From assembly GCA_011800805.1 (NCBI GenBank), contig MPNW01000046.1:15597-79596 (forward strand): DNA of 64,000 nucleotides, in the 5' to 3' direction. The position numbers and the translations under genes were made by a program. The DNA is from Hirudo medicinalis. Lineage: Eukaryota > Annelida > Clitellata > Hirudinida > Hirudinidae. Below, piece after piece: positions 26,823 through 37,640 of the stretch; positions within the stretch are counted from its first letter, which is position 1, and every line of letters starts with the position of its first letter. The notes under the pieces are model-generated. The model did no database searches. It saw only the letters and a list, made by a program, of their open reading frames with translations, and had not been told where the DNA came from.

Positions 26823-29800
26823 ATGATTTTGGCGTTAATTCTCGCTGTTTCCTTGGGCCAAGTATATTCCGGTAAATAATTTTAACATTTTGTCTCTGAT
26901 TTGATTCTTGGAGCTAACATTTTAAACTTTGAAGTTAAAGTAATACATTTTAACATATTAATTCCAAAAGTGTGCCCTCCTTGCGTAAAGTATCAGAATC
27001 CACTTCCGAAGCATCTGCTGGGCTTTGAAGTGACTGCTGAAAAGTGCATATGCGAGCAAGAACTCACCAAATGCGCCGTCATAGTAATGCAACACTTAAA
27101 TGTTTCTATTTTTAATCATCTTTATAAATGTAACTTCTTAAACAACATCGATCTAGAATCCTGTATGCCCAGCTGGAACTCAATGTGTCCTCAGAACGAT
27201 CCCGCTCTGCACCTTTCCTCCGTGCCAGTTAGAGTCTGCAGTTTGCGAACCATGTGAGTGGCTTTACACTTTTTCCTTCATCTTATCGAGTTGCAATACG
27301 ATTGGCTTGAACTTTTCTATTCTGTTTACAGATGTTATGATTTATGGATTACTAATAATATTTCATAGAACTTTTCCCTTCAATTACTTGTGCAAACACT
27401 ACATCGTATTTATTTAATGGTTTATCAGGCTGACTTTAGTCTCCTTAAACCACTATAAATAAATGTTAAGTTAAGCATGAAGGCTGACAACTGTAACAGT
27501 TGTGAGTATTGTAAATGAGGAAATTATGAGGAAATCGTTACCGTAAAATTATTTGCATATTAAAAACAATGTTTAATTGTTTGAAAAGATTTGCTAATGA
27601 ATAATGTGCTCACTCATTTCATCAAATAATCGATGCGGTTAATCAGGAAATCATTGAGCGGGGTGTTTGTTCAAGTATTTAGCACACCTGTGTTTCTCCA
27701 CAACTCTGATCATAAATGACTTCTTTCGCCATAAAAGCGTCACTTGCGAAGGCATCAATTACCATATATCGAGTCAGAGATGATTTACTATCAGATGTAG
27801 AAAAAGATGAGAGCATTAGTTTAGATAGTGTTGCTTCTTTTTTGATGATATTGTCAATGTGCTTGTCAAAACGGAGAGAGGAGTCAACGAGTACCCCCAG
27901 ATCACGAATTGTGTCAACTCTCGTCACCTTGTGGCTATTGATCCGATATTCACATGGGTTAAAACTTCTTCTAAAGTCGATCAGCGAGAGAATCTGACAT
28001 TTGTCAGGAGCAAATTGTAACTGCCATTTCTCATTCCATTCCACTATCCTGTCAAGAGAATATTGCAACTGGGATGAGGAATTGTTGCAAAGCTTCACAT
28101 CATCTGCAAAGAGCTTACAAATGTTATCTGAGTTTGTGAATGTGTTGGGTAGGTCATTTATATATAATAAAAATAAGGTCGGCCCTAGAACACTGTCCTG
28201 AGGAACTCCACTACTGACAGCAACTTCATCCGAGATAAAACCATTAATGTTGACATTTTGTGACCTCAAATTGAGAAAATCCTTAAGCCAACCTCTCGTG
28301 TTGTCACTAAGACCGAAAGTACATATCTTATTCATTAGTTTAACATGAGACAGAGTCGAACGCCTTACGAAAATCCAACTAGATGATGTCTAAAATTTGC
28401 TTGTTATGTGTGGCATCAGTCCACTGTTAGGTGCATTCGAGGATGTTAGTAGTGGTTGAGCGAGCTGGAACAAAGCCATGCTGGCTGCAGTCAATTAGAT
28501 TGTGGTGTAACAGGTATTTCATTAGGAATTTATTGATTATTCTTTACATAGCTCTGCATCAAGTTGAAGTAATTGATATTGGTCTGTAGTTTTCAAGAGA
28601 TGTGGGATTTTTCTTGTGAATGGGTGCTACCAGGCAATTTTCCATTCCTGAGTCAATTTTTGATCCCTGAAGGATGCATCGAATAAGTGGGATAGTGGAG
28701 TGGCTAGTGATGAGGCACATATTTTTAGAAATAAGTGTGGGATACAATCAGGTCCTGCTGACAAGTCCTCGACTTGAGGCGAAGAAGAATCAAGCAGACA
28801 ATATCTGGTGTGAACTCTATGTTTGGCATTTCCGTAGATGTTTTTGAAGAAGTACCAGGGTTGTTCCCATCATCATTTGTAAAAACTGTTGAGACGTAAT
28901 TATTTAAAGTTATTTCAATTTCCATCGGTTCACATGTCAGGGTTCCAGGAGAGCAACCTCTGAGATTCCAGATCTCAAGTGCATCTTTTTGTTTACATAT
29001 TTGTAAAGTTGGCCAATGTTCTTGCTGTTAAGTAGTTCAATTTCCCGAGATTGTTAGAGAACAATGACATTGTGGTCACTGGTTGAGATGGGACAATACG
29101 CTTCAATTGTTGATATAAACTGAGGATCATTTGAAAAAAACAAGATCAAAGATATTTTCATGTCGTGTAGCAGTTGTAACGATTTGATAGAGCCCTCAAT
29201 CGTTGAATAATTCAAAAAAAAAGTCTGTAGATGCTTTTGTTGTGCTGTGCTTTATATTAGATCCAATTAAAGGCTGGGAGTTTGAAATCGCCTAGTAGAA
29301 AGATGACGTGTTTGATTGAACAATGGTGATATAAACATTTAATACTTTCAGTGGCATAGTTCACAGCTAAATCAAATCCTCCAGAACGATAATAATAATA
29401 AAAATATTAATAGTTAATTTATAATGCACCATTTGCATAGCGTCAGAGACGCTTTGTGTCTTTGTTGGCTTCATGTTAGGCATAATAAACTATGATTCTC
29501 TAAGTGGAATGGTTTGTTGATAGGTCAACACAAACAAGTTCTGTATTGACAAACTCATTGGGAATCTTAACTACTCGATAAGAAAAACAATCCCTAAATA
29601 ATTATCATGACTTCTCCAACTTTTGAATCTCTATTCCACCTGATCACATGGTAACCATCTGGATAAAACAGTGAATTGGGGGAGTTAGAATTAAGATAAG
29701 TTTCAGTGCAACAAAAAATAGCAGGTTCTTCTGAATTCAAAAACATAAACACTTCGTGGAACTTATTATTGCAATAATAACTAAGATTACTTCTAAGATT

Positions 29801-32800
29801 AGTTGTAATCCACTTGCACGTCGTAAGTCTATCACCGAAAGGGCCTTGTAGGAACACTGGGCTGGCCTTGAGAAGTTGAGCGACTTTCAGCTCTGCGAAG
29901 ATATGCTTGGTCAGCTTGCATACGAGTCAAGTCACGATTGAAAAACACCTTATGCAGCTCGGGTCGGGTGAAGCTCTAAGTATTCGGGATGAAGATAGGA
30001 TTAAATGGACAGAGCTTTTACTTTCAAGAGTGACGCATAACTTAGAGGCAGGACCCTTGTCTCTGTCCACTCTCCTGGTCCTAATCACTCGAGGCTTGAT
30101 AGTCAGGTTTCTTTCACAAAACTCCTCAAGAACCGCCAAGTCATTAGTATCGGATCTTTGAAACAATGGTATTGGACGACCTCCGCTCAATTTATCTAGA
30201 TTATAATATTCCCATTATTTTATTTCAGTCACAGCTTGCCAGGAAATATCCTGTCCAAATAAATGCGACAAAAGTGGTTACTTGAAAGATCCCAACAATT
30301 GCCAAACATGTGTTTGCAACGATCCTTGCAGTGTTAGCCCCAACAATTTAAGAATTTAATTAAGATTTTTACATAAAAATTTCAATTATTTGATAAAATT
30401 GAAATGACTACTTTGGTTAAATAAATTATTAATGGGAATGATAATTTACTAGGCCAAAATCATGGTTTTTGTTTTTTTTTCTATATGAAGCAGTTTCTGC
30501 ATTTGCAATAGTCTGAGTAAATAGCATTATAAAATGCTTGTCCAAATAAGCACTCATATGCTAACATTATGATAATGTTATTGTATTTAATGATTTATAG
30601 ATAATGTTTTAACCAAGTTATATATTAGTTAACCAAGTTATTATTAGCAGCATATTAATGTGTCTGAAACAGGAAACTACTTGTGGAGCAGACGAGAAAT
30701 GTGTGACTGTGATCGAAATCGGTGGTGGCCAAACTGCCAGATGTGACAAAAAAGAAGGTGGAGAGTTTATAATGCGTGGTTTATAGTCGTGAAATTTCTG
30801 ACTTCAATCAATATGTTCGTTAATGTTTCACTTGTAACAGCTTGTCCGCCATGCGTGACTTGGACCAATCCCTACCCTACTCATTTGCTGGGCACAGAAA
30901 TCAATTCTGATGGTTGTGCGTGCACTCACGATCTCACCAAATGTTCAGTCGTTGTATGTATGACATTTTTATCAAATCACTCATGTTGAAGTTCTATTCA
31001 CACATGCTCTTGCTATATTTTCGCAGAAGCCCCCATGTCCTGCTGGTCAACAATGTGTTTTGAAACAAATCTCAAAATGTACTTTTCCACCTTGCCAGTT
31101 GGAAAGCGCATTCTGTGAAGCATGTGGGTCATTTTGGACTGAACAAATATTTTTAATTTTCTAACATTTGGAACTAACATTTATAGTAAACCATCTGTCA
31201 TTGTGATTCTTTAATTTATTAGTTACCAGCTGCCCCTTGTTAAAATGCCAAGATTCTTGTTCTAATAGCGGTTTTCTCAAGGATCCAAACGGTTGTCAAA
31301 CATGCACTTGCAACGAACCATGCAAGGTATCAATCGACATCGTTATATTAATCTTATAGATTAATTGGAATGAATTAAATTCACAGGAAATGACGTGTCC
31401 AATAGATAAGAAATGCGTGGTAGTGGTTGAAATAGGTGGAGGTCAATATGGCAGGTGCGACTTAAAAGAAGGTAATTATAATTTTAGTCCTGCAATGCTT
31501 TGTAGAAGTTTAATTTATAGTTATATGCCGTCTTTGAACAATACGGACCTCTTCGTAAGTAAATTTGAAAATTGCTTAAAACATTTCCATGAAGTGGAAA
31601 AGTGGTTACTTCAGTCGCTTAGAATGTGCGTCGAACAATATAATTACGCTACAATTTGTAATCTTACATTAAGCAATGCACTCTTATATTGTTTAGGAAT
31701 AGGGCATTATGAAACTTGTTAACGGATAAAAAGTGATGTTAGTCTTAATAGCTATAAAGTTTAATTATATGATGATATTTCACTGTTAATACAGCTTGTC
31801 CAGCTTGTGTAGCTTCAGTCAATCCTCTCCCAGTTAACGCCCAAGGAATTGAAATAAACGCTGATGGCTGCAAATGCACTCATAACCTCACTAAATGTTC
31901 GACTGTCGTAAGTGATTTGTTTGAAATCTTTTTTCATTATAGATCAATTAAATTCATTGTAAATAAATGTGGGTGAAAGTAGGTTCAGAGGGCTGCGTTC
32001 CAGCGAAGGTAAAAGCAACAGTCGTATTGTTTTCGCAACCCAGAAATAGTAATACTATATATTATTATAATTATTATTGTTATTATTATTATTATTAATT
32101 AAATATGTATTTACTACAAGTCATTCATTGGATGTACTTTAAATTGGTTAGAATCCGGTGTGTCCTAAGGGTCAGCAGTGTGTCATGAAGTCACTTTCTA
32201 AGTGCACTTTTCCTCCATGTAAACTGGATTCTGCAGTTTGTGAACCATGTTCGTATCAACTGTTGCTGCTTAAGCAGAATATTATTTCGATAAATGCTAT
32301 AATGAGTAAATGACCGAAGTCAAAGTAACTTCAGAGTTACTTCAACTCGTGTTCGTCTTTCACTCGATTATTGTTATCCGTCTTAATTATTAGAATATTC
32401 TTGTTAGTTAATACTTTATATATTTTAGTTACAAAATGTCCTCTCGTATCATGCAATAACAGTTGTTCCAAAAGTGGTTATGTTAAAGATCCCAATGGTT
32501 GTCAAACATGCGTTTGTAACGAGCCCTGTCAGGTAAAGAAAGTTTTTTGTTATTGATATCGGTTACTTGAATTTTATCTGTATTGCAAGAATTACTTTCG
32601 AAACATATTAATTGTATAAATTTCGTACAATTAAATGTATCTTTGTCAAGGAAATAACCTGTCCTTCTGATAAAAAGTGTGTTACTGTTGTTGAAACTGG
32701 AGATGGCAAATATGCTAGGTGTGATCCAAAGGAAGGCAAGTGCATTTCAAAATGAGTTTCAAAACATCCGATTTTGCATTGATACAAAAAATGTCTTTGT

Positions 32801-33633
32801 GATTAATAAGTTATTAGTCAAAAGGTCCCTCTGAATAACTAAAATATTTGATTGTGGACATCAAATATTATTTTTACAATCTTTGATGATGTACAGCATA
32901 AATGGAATTATACTATAAATTCCAATGTATTCAATGTTTATCGAATAGGAAAGTAATTGATTCTCTTTTCATTATTAATACAGCTTGTCCAGCTTGTGTA
33001 GCTTCAGTCAATCCTCTCCCAGTTCACGTCCAAGGAATTGAAATAAACGCTGATGGGTGCAAATGCACTCATAACCTGACAAGATGTGCAGTTGTTGTAA
33101 GCATTTATTTATGCATAAACAATGCATACAATAATTAACTTAATAATATTAATAATCTTTAGAATCCTGTGTGCCATCAAGGACAGCAGTGCGTTTTGAA
33201 ACCTCTATCCAAATGCACTTTCCCTCCTTGCAAGCTGTACTCTGCCGTCTGCGAATCATGTCTATAATCATTTTAGTTAATCTGTGTTTTAAAATTTAAA
33301 TTCAAATTCATAAATAGGTTTTTAAATTAAACATTAAAAGCCTTTGTTAAAATTTTTTACAAACATTTTATTTAGTTACTGGCTGTCACCAAGTAACATG
33401 CAGCGTTTCTTGTCCCAATAGTGGTTACATCACCGATCCAAACGGTTGTCAAACCTGTGTTTGTAAAAGTCCTTGCCGGGCAAGTTCCTTGTTAATTCTT
33501 TATTTTGAAAATACCACTAACAGATTTTGAAATAGATTTATCTTAACAGGAAATAACCTGCTCTGCAGGGCAAAAGTGTGTCACGATGGTTGAAGTTGGA
33601 GGAGGGCAATTCGCCAAATGTATGGTGATATAA
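26823..33633 (+). CDS. Secreted antistasin-type cysteine-rich protein, four tandem modules
   Basis: Probable secreted protease inhibitor or matrix protein; partner unknown. Signal-peptide exon 26823-26871 (MILALILAVSLGQVYS). Four modules follow, each of exons A, B, C and D: 26971-27083, 27157-27253, 30229-30332, 30673-30757; 30841-30953, 31027-31123, 31223-31326, 31387-31471; 31795-31907, 32152-32248, 32429-32532, 32651-32735; 32984-33096, 33163-33259, 33376-33479, 33550-33633. Total 1644 nt, 547 aa. Exon C is an antistasin-like domain (CPLVSCNNSCSKSGYVKDPN then GCQTCVCNEPC). Exons A, B and D encode other short Cys-rich units (CPACVASVNPLPV; CPKGQQCVMKSLSKCTFPPC; EITCPSDKKCVTVVE). Each module has about 20 cysteines. 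Intron phases alternate so that the whole module is symmetrical. Two donors in the last part are GC. There is no TM segment. It ends QFAKCMVI, one codon after the last Cys region. AATAAA at 33698-33703. Inhibitor function is inferred from the antistasin domain only. Confidence 0.85.
27685..30190 (-). mobile_element. CR1/L2-like LINE remnant antisense in an antistasin-gene intron
   Basis: On the minus strand, from high to low coordinate: an ORF1-like conserved segment (about 30170-29900, LAVLEEFCERNLTIKPRVIR), an endonuclease piece (about 29780-29600, CCTETYLNSNSPNSLFYPDG), the start of the reverse transcriptase (about 28660-28560, APIHKKN and LENYRPISI), and the RT core (28335-27690) with GVPQDSVLGPTLFLLYINDL and FADDVKL, then LQFAPDKCQILSL and DLGVLVDSSLRFDKHI. 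Frame breaks separate the pieces, so it is not active. Both ends are eroded. The order ORF1, EN, RT and the motifs point to the CR1/Jockey/L2 group. It fills most of the 2975-bp intron between exons B1 and C1. Confidence 0.85.
29395..29470 (-). repeat. Short L2-like 3' tail fragment inside the LINE remnant
   Basis: On the minus strand this reads TGACGCTATGCAAATGGTGC, then a TAACTATTAATATTTTTATT tail. The layout is the same as the 3' end of the LINE remnant at 46985-47650, so this seems a separate small insertion nested in the older LINE. Confidence 0.45.
31968..32097 (+). mobile_element. SINE, second copy, 3'-shortened
   Basis: Shares with the copy at 19078 the head TCAGAGGG, then GCGAAGGTAAAAGCAACAGTCGT (one or two differences) and a degraded B-box region ending CGCAACCCAG. 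It then runs straight into a TATTATTATT tail, lacking the GGCGCTATATAA part. It lies in the intron between exons A3 and B3 of the antistasin-type gene, in the sense orientation. Confidence 0.65.
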
Positions 33634-34699
33634 TAAGTCCAATTATGCAAAGGCAAGTTTTTGGAGAAGCCTGGCAGTAATTGCAAAATCTTCCTAAAAT
33701 AAATAAACGCTGTTTTGTTTTGCTCTGCGAAAATAAACCCATTATACATCTGGAAAAGTTCACAATTACGTGTTTGTTGTCTATCAGTTAGACATGAGAC
33801 CAAGTACTGAGAGCCCGAGTAAGAGTATACATACAAGTACTACCAATTTTAAACAGTGATTTGTACAGAATGTTATCACTGGGATGTGTTGTCCAACAGT
33901 TAGGGGTGCATCTGCCCAACTGGTTATATGATGACCTTTTTTTGCTTTACCATAATCAAATGTACATAACTTGGTTGCTAGTAAGTGTACAACCCCTCCA
34001 CTGGGGAGAGGGTGAAGACCCGCAGGGTGCATGTAAATCCCGGAGTACAGATACTGATGTGGTGTGCAAGCACTTGTACGAGTAGTAGTATAACCATCTC
34101 ATTGTCCAATCCACATAATTAAACTATAGCTACGTTTCAATATTATTCGTGGAATAATTAGATAGAAAGTAGAGGTGATTGATAATGATATTCAAATATT
34201 TCAATAAATTTTAATTAAATATCGCGATTTTAAAAGTAAAAACAGAAATATAACATCAGGCCAACAGTTTTATGAAATAGCGATTACATATTTAAAATCG
34301 TCAGATCTGTGCCTTATACAATATGTTCAATTTGTAGAGCGCAGAGCATTTTAGGATGCGTTTATAGTTAATTTCGAATATATTAGCAAAAAATATAAAC
34401 AAATTCAGTTCGACTAGTCATATATCGATTAGAGACCAACCAATAAAGTTAATGTTGTGAAAATTGTTTCATAAAAATGTCAATCAGCCAATTAGTTACA
34501 ATACCGGGAGCCGTCCCGCAGAAACCATCGCCATCTTTCTAATTGAAAAAGAAGCAAAAGTCTCATAGATATATACAGATTCGCGGTCATGCGCTAGGGT
34601 TTTTATTTTATTGCCGCCTCATCCTGTACGGTACTGATTCAGAAGGAAGACGAAGTTCATCGTCCAGTCTTTCTCCATAAAAAGACGGCATCACCTCAG
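33634..34699. other. Post-gene gap with GTAC-rich repeat ends
   Basis: Begins with the 3' UTR of the antistasin-type gene. Between about 33790 and 34090 both ends carry AGTAC/ACTTGTAC motifs (CAAGTACTGAGAGCCCGAG near the left, CACTTGTACGAGTAG at the right), suggesting a small degenerate transposon. From 34100 to 34700 I see nothing clear. Confidence 0.35.
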
Positions 34700-35645
34700 C
34701 CAGCAAAGACGGATGCATTATGATTGTCACTCTTGACTTACCAGCGGTCTTCGACACCGTTGACTATGGCATCCTACTCCGGCGCCTCGACGACGAATTT
34801 GCCATCAGAGACTCAAACACTTTCATGGCTGAGATCGTACCTCGGTAACAGGAAATTCATAAAACTAGATGAGTGCTCAAGTTACCTCTTCTCATTTCTC
34901 TTCTCAACATCCCCATTATACGGTCCACCAATGCTCTCGGACCCATCCTCTTCACGACTTATTCATCCCCAATAAGGCTTATGTCACATCAGGCACCTTC
35001 TCACAGTTGATGTGACTGTGATTATCTCATTTTGTCAAGGCTCGCCTACTGTAATTCCCTGCTTCCATCCAGAAACTGCAGAGGAGTCATCATAAAGCTG
35101 CTCGTTTAGTGATCGTAGGAGATGATGAACCGGCTGATGCAATGAGATCAGCCCATCAGCTTCCAAAATAGCCTTGCTGGCACACAAGGCTCTGAGCACA
35201 GGAACACAGTTATAAATCGCAGTCGATTATACAATGACAGTAACTAACAACTACTTTATTCACTAAGCACCCATGCTACCTAAAGCACTAGACAAAGACT
35301 AGAACGAACAACGGAAGTTTCCGCTCCTAGCTCCCGTGGTAGCATAGATAGTGCGCACGTCACCCACAACAAACACCGTGCTACCTAGCCAACACTCTCT
35401 CCCCGCAATCACATGGGAGGAGTCGGAGATCGGAGTCCTCGAACTTTCTCAACATCCCCATTACACGGAATAATTTTGAAGCAAAGTCCTTCAAGTTCTC
35501 CCCTCGGACATGGAACAATCTATCCTCACAACTCAGGACCTCTGATTAGATCAGCTTCTTCAAGGCTAACCTCAAGACCCATCTCTTCCCTCAGTAGCTA
35601 AGGACGGAGCCCTTACGGCGCTTTATAAATGAACATATTATTATT
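34700..35645 (+). mobile_element. L2-like LINE remnant with intact 3' end
   Basis: Pieces of a plus-strand reverse transcriptase in broken frames: TLDLPAVFDTVDYGILLRRL near 34730, a block equivalent to LDYCNSL (35048-35070), and the C-terminal APRTWNNLSSQLRT and FFKANLKTHLFP before 35600. It ends GGCGCTTTATAAATGAACAT with an ATT-rich tail (35617-35650), a 3' end typical of L2-type LINEs. Part of the 3' segment seems duplicated, since CAACATCCCCATTA occurs near 34905 and again near 35448. Not active. Confidence 0.75.
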
Positions 35646-35651
35646 TGTATC

Positions 35652-35712
35652 ATGGGCTAGGTGGTACGTGTGTGTGTGCGTGCATGTGTGCATGCATGTG
35701 TGCTTGTGTTCT
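35652..35712. repeat. GT-rich microsatellite
   Basis: Imperfect TGTG, TGCG and TGCA units follow the L2-like remnant tail. Simple sequence. Confidence 0.8.
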
Positions 35713-35845
35713 TGTGAAGTCTTGGTCAGAAAAAAAAATTGCTAGGTTCACCAGTTCATCGCTCGTGCGTCTCTTTACATTTAAATAATTAAATATATAA
35801 AATTGTAGGAAAACACACATCACCGAGATAATTATATTCAAATAG

Positions 35846-36615
35846 TAGGGCCGCAGATTTATATGTGTTAATGGGAGATTAATGCATTAATTTTTTTGCA
35901 GTGAAAATAATTAACACGACGAATAACTCGTTAATTTTTTTTCATTTCATAAAATTATTTTATAAATATTTTCATCGAAAATTTTTCAACTCTGTTTTGT
36001 GTCCTTCCGACTTTCTTTTTGTCTACGAAGACTTACTGTTATGCCTTAATAAAGATGGCCACAAGTAACACTGGTGGTCGACTTTGGGAGGCAAATTTAC
36101 TTTCAAATCAAACTCTGTTGTAGTTTGCAACTTGTGTAAAAGCGGGTTTAAATATCATCGCAGTACGTTTTCTCTTACATATCATTTGCGTAGCAAACAC
36201 CCATTTAGTGCTGGGGATCAATTGATGACATCTGCCAATTACAAGTCTTCCCAACATCATTACAGAGCTGAACCAAATATCGACAAAGCTAGCTGTCCAT
36301 CGCACCTTCTGAGTGGCCTTGTTGCTAAGCCAGCATTCAAATACCTAGCTTCTCCAGCAACCACAGTGCCATGTGAACGATTGTCTTCCCCATCAGTAAC
36401 TTGCCTCCCTGACTCCGGACAACATAAACAGGCTCGTTTACCTCATCAACTGGCTGAATATGGACTATGTGCCACATAAGACTATAAATTACTTGAATGA
36501 ATAAAATTGATTTTGGTGTAAAAATGAAGTGTATTGAGAAATTGATTGGAAAATAAGATGGTGCTATTAAAAACGCGTTAACTGCGATTAAACAATTAAT
36601 CGATCTGCAGCCCTA
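35846..36615 (+). mobile_element. 770-bp internally deleted hAT transposon with TIRs and target-site duplication
   Basis: The left end TAGGGCCGCAGATTTA and the reverse complement of the right end, TAGGGCTGCAGATCGATT, form terminal inverted repeats. The 8-bp sequence TCAAATAG flanks both sides (35838-35845 and 36616-36623), the duplication length of hAT transposons. Inside, a frame ending at 36479 encodes a BED-type zinc finger (CNLCKSGFKYHRS, then HLRSKHP) followed after about 55 residues by the hAT C-terminal dimerisation motif (FKYLASPATTVPCERL). The DDE core between them is missing. The frame has no ATG at its head, and the upstream ATG at 36055 is in another frame. So it cannot move on its own, but its ends could be used by a related transposase. 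Confidence 0.9.
36084..36479 (+). pseudogene. BED finger fused to hAT dimerisation tail (deleted transposase)
   Basis: An open frame of about 131 codons inside the hAT element. The residues CNLC ... HLRSKH supply the four zinc ligands of a BED finger. AFKYLASPATTVPCERL is the conserved hAT C-terminal motif, normally several hundred residues downstream. No ATG starts the frame, so translation is doubtful unless spliced or read through from upstream. The catalytic Asp-Asp-Glu region is absent. Confidence 0.7.
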
Positions 36616-36623
36616 TCAAATAG

Positions 36624-37640
36624 TCAAATCACAGATCGTTGTGCACAAATAATTGAATTGTTTGAATAGCTGTACATCACTAATATACTGTTGCGATAAT
36701 CAACAACTTTCGATTTTGCATTTGATTTCGACCAGCTATGTTTCTTTCTAATACAGAGCCCTTCTTCTTTTGGAATTAGGCAAAGAAGACCTGCCAGCGT
36801 AAGAATTATCGCAACTAAACACTTGAAGCTGGGATACTAAGAGCTCTTAATGCAGGCCTAAGCAATTTATCCAGGTTATCTTTATGACGTTGCCACAATA
36901 TGAAACAATCACAGAAATCATCGTCGTTTTAAATTGCAAACATTGACCTGATGCATCGCACGACCTGTTGCCCAATTTGATTGATTAAAATTGCAGTGGC
37001 CAAAGAGTTTAGATAGAAGGTGCATTTCAAGCATTTTGCATTCTCGTACGTCAAACAGTGAAATTTATTCCAATTTTGACATTACTTCACTTTACTATAA
37101 GAAACATCTTGTTAAATATGGACTCCCTAGATTCATCAAATCTTGTAAATTGCTTTAAAATGTGTTTGTGAGCCATCCGAAGTAGGAAGGGAAAAAGCTA
37201 TCAAATTGCTTAAAAGCTATCAAATTTACAAGATGCAAATACAATTCAAAGTAGGATTTTGTATATAAGAGCATGAAACATTAATTTGGTCAATGAATGA
37301 AAAATGTTCCCAAATAATAGTAAAAATGGATTTCGCATTGAATAACTTTTTATGTAAAAAAAATTAAATATTTGAAGTTATAATGACTTTTATCTTTCAC
37401 TATCTCTATAAATAATTTTATTGGACATCAATCATCCCGTGAAACGGGAATATACAGAACATTTAAATTATCTAGTGTTTCATAGTGTCCTTTATATATT
37501 TCGGGCATAGACCCCTAAATAGAATACGAAAATCCTGTCAAATTTCGGACATTTTGAATAGAAAGGAATTTATAATCTTGCTAAGTCTCATTTCACAAAT
37601 GCAATCAAACAAATAAGCGTCAACAAACATGCTTTTCATT
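36624..37640. other. AT-rich intergenic stretch after the hAT element
   Basis: No frame, RNA gene or bounded repeat is recognised. Confidence 0.35.
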
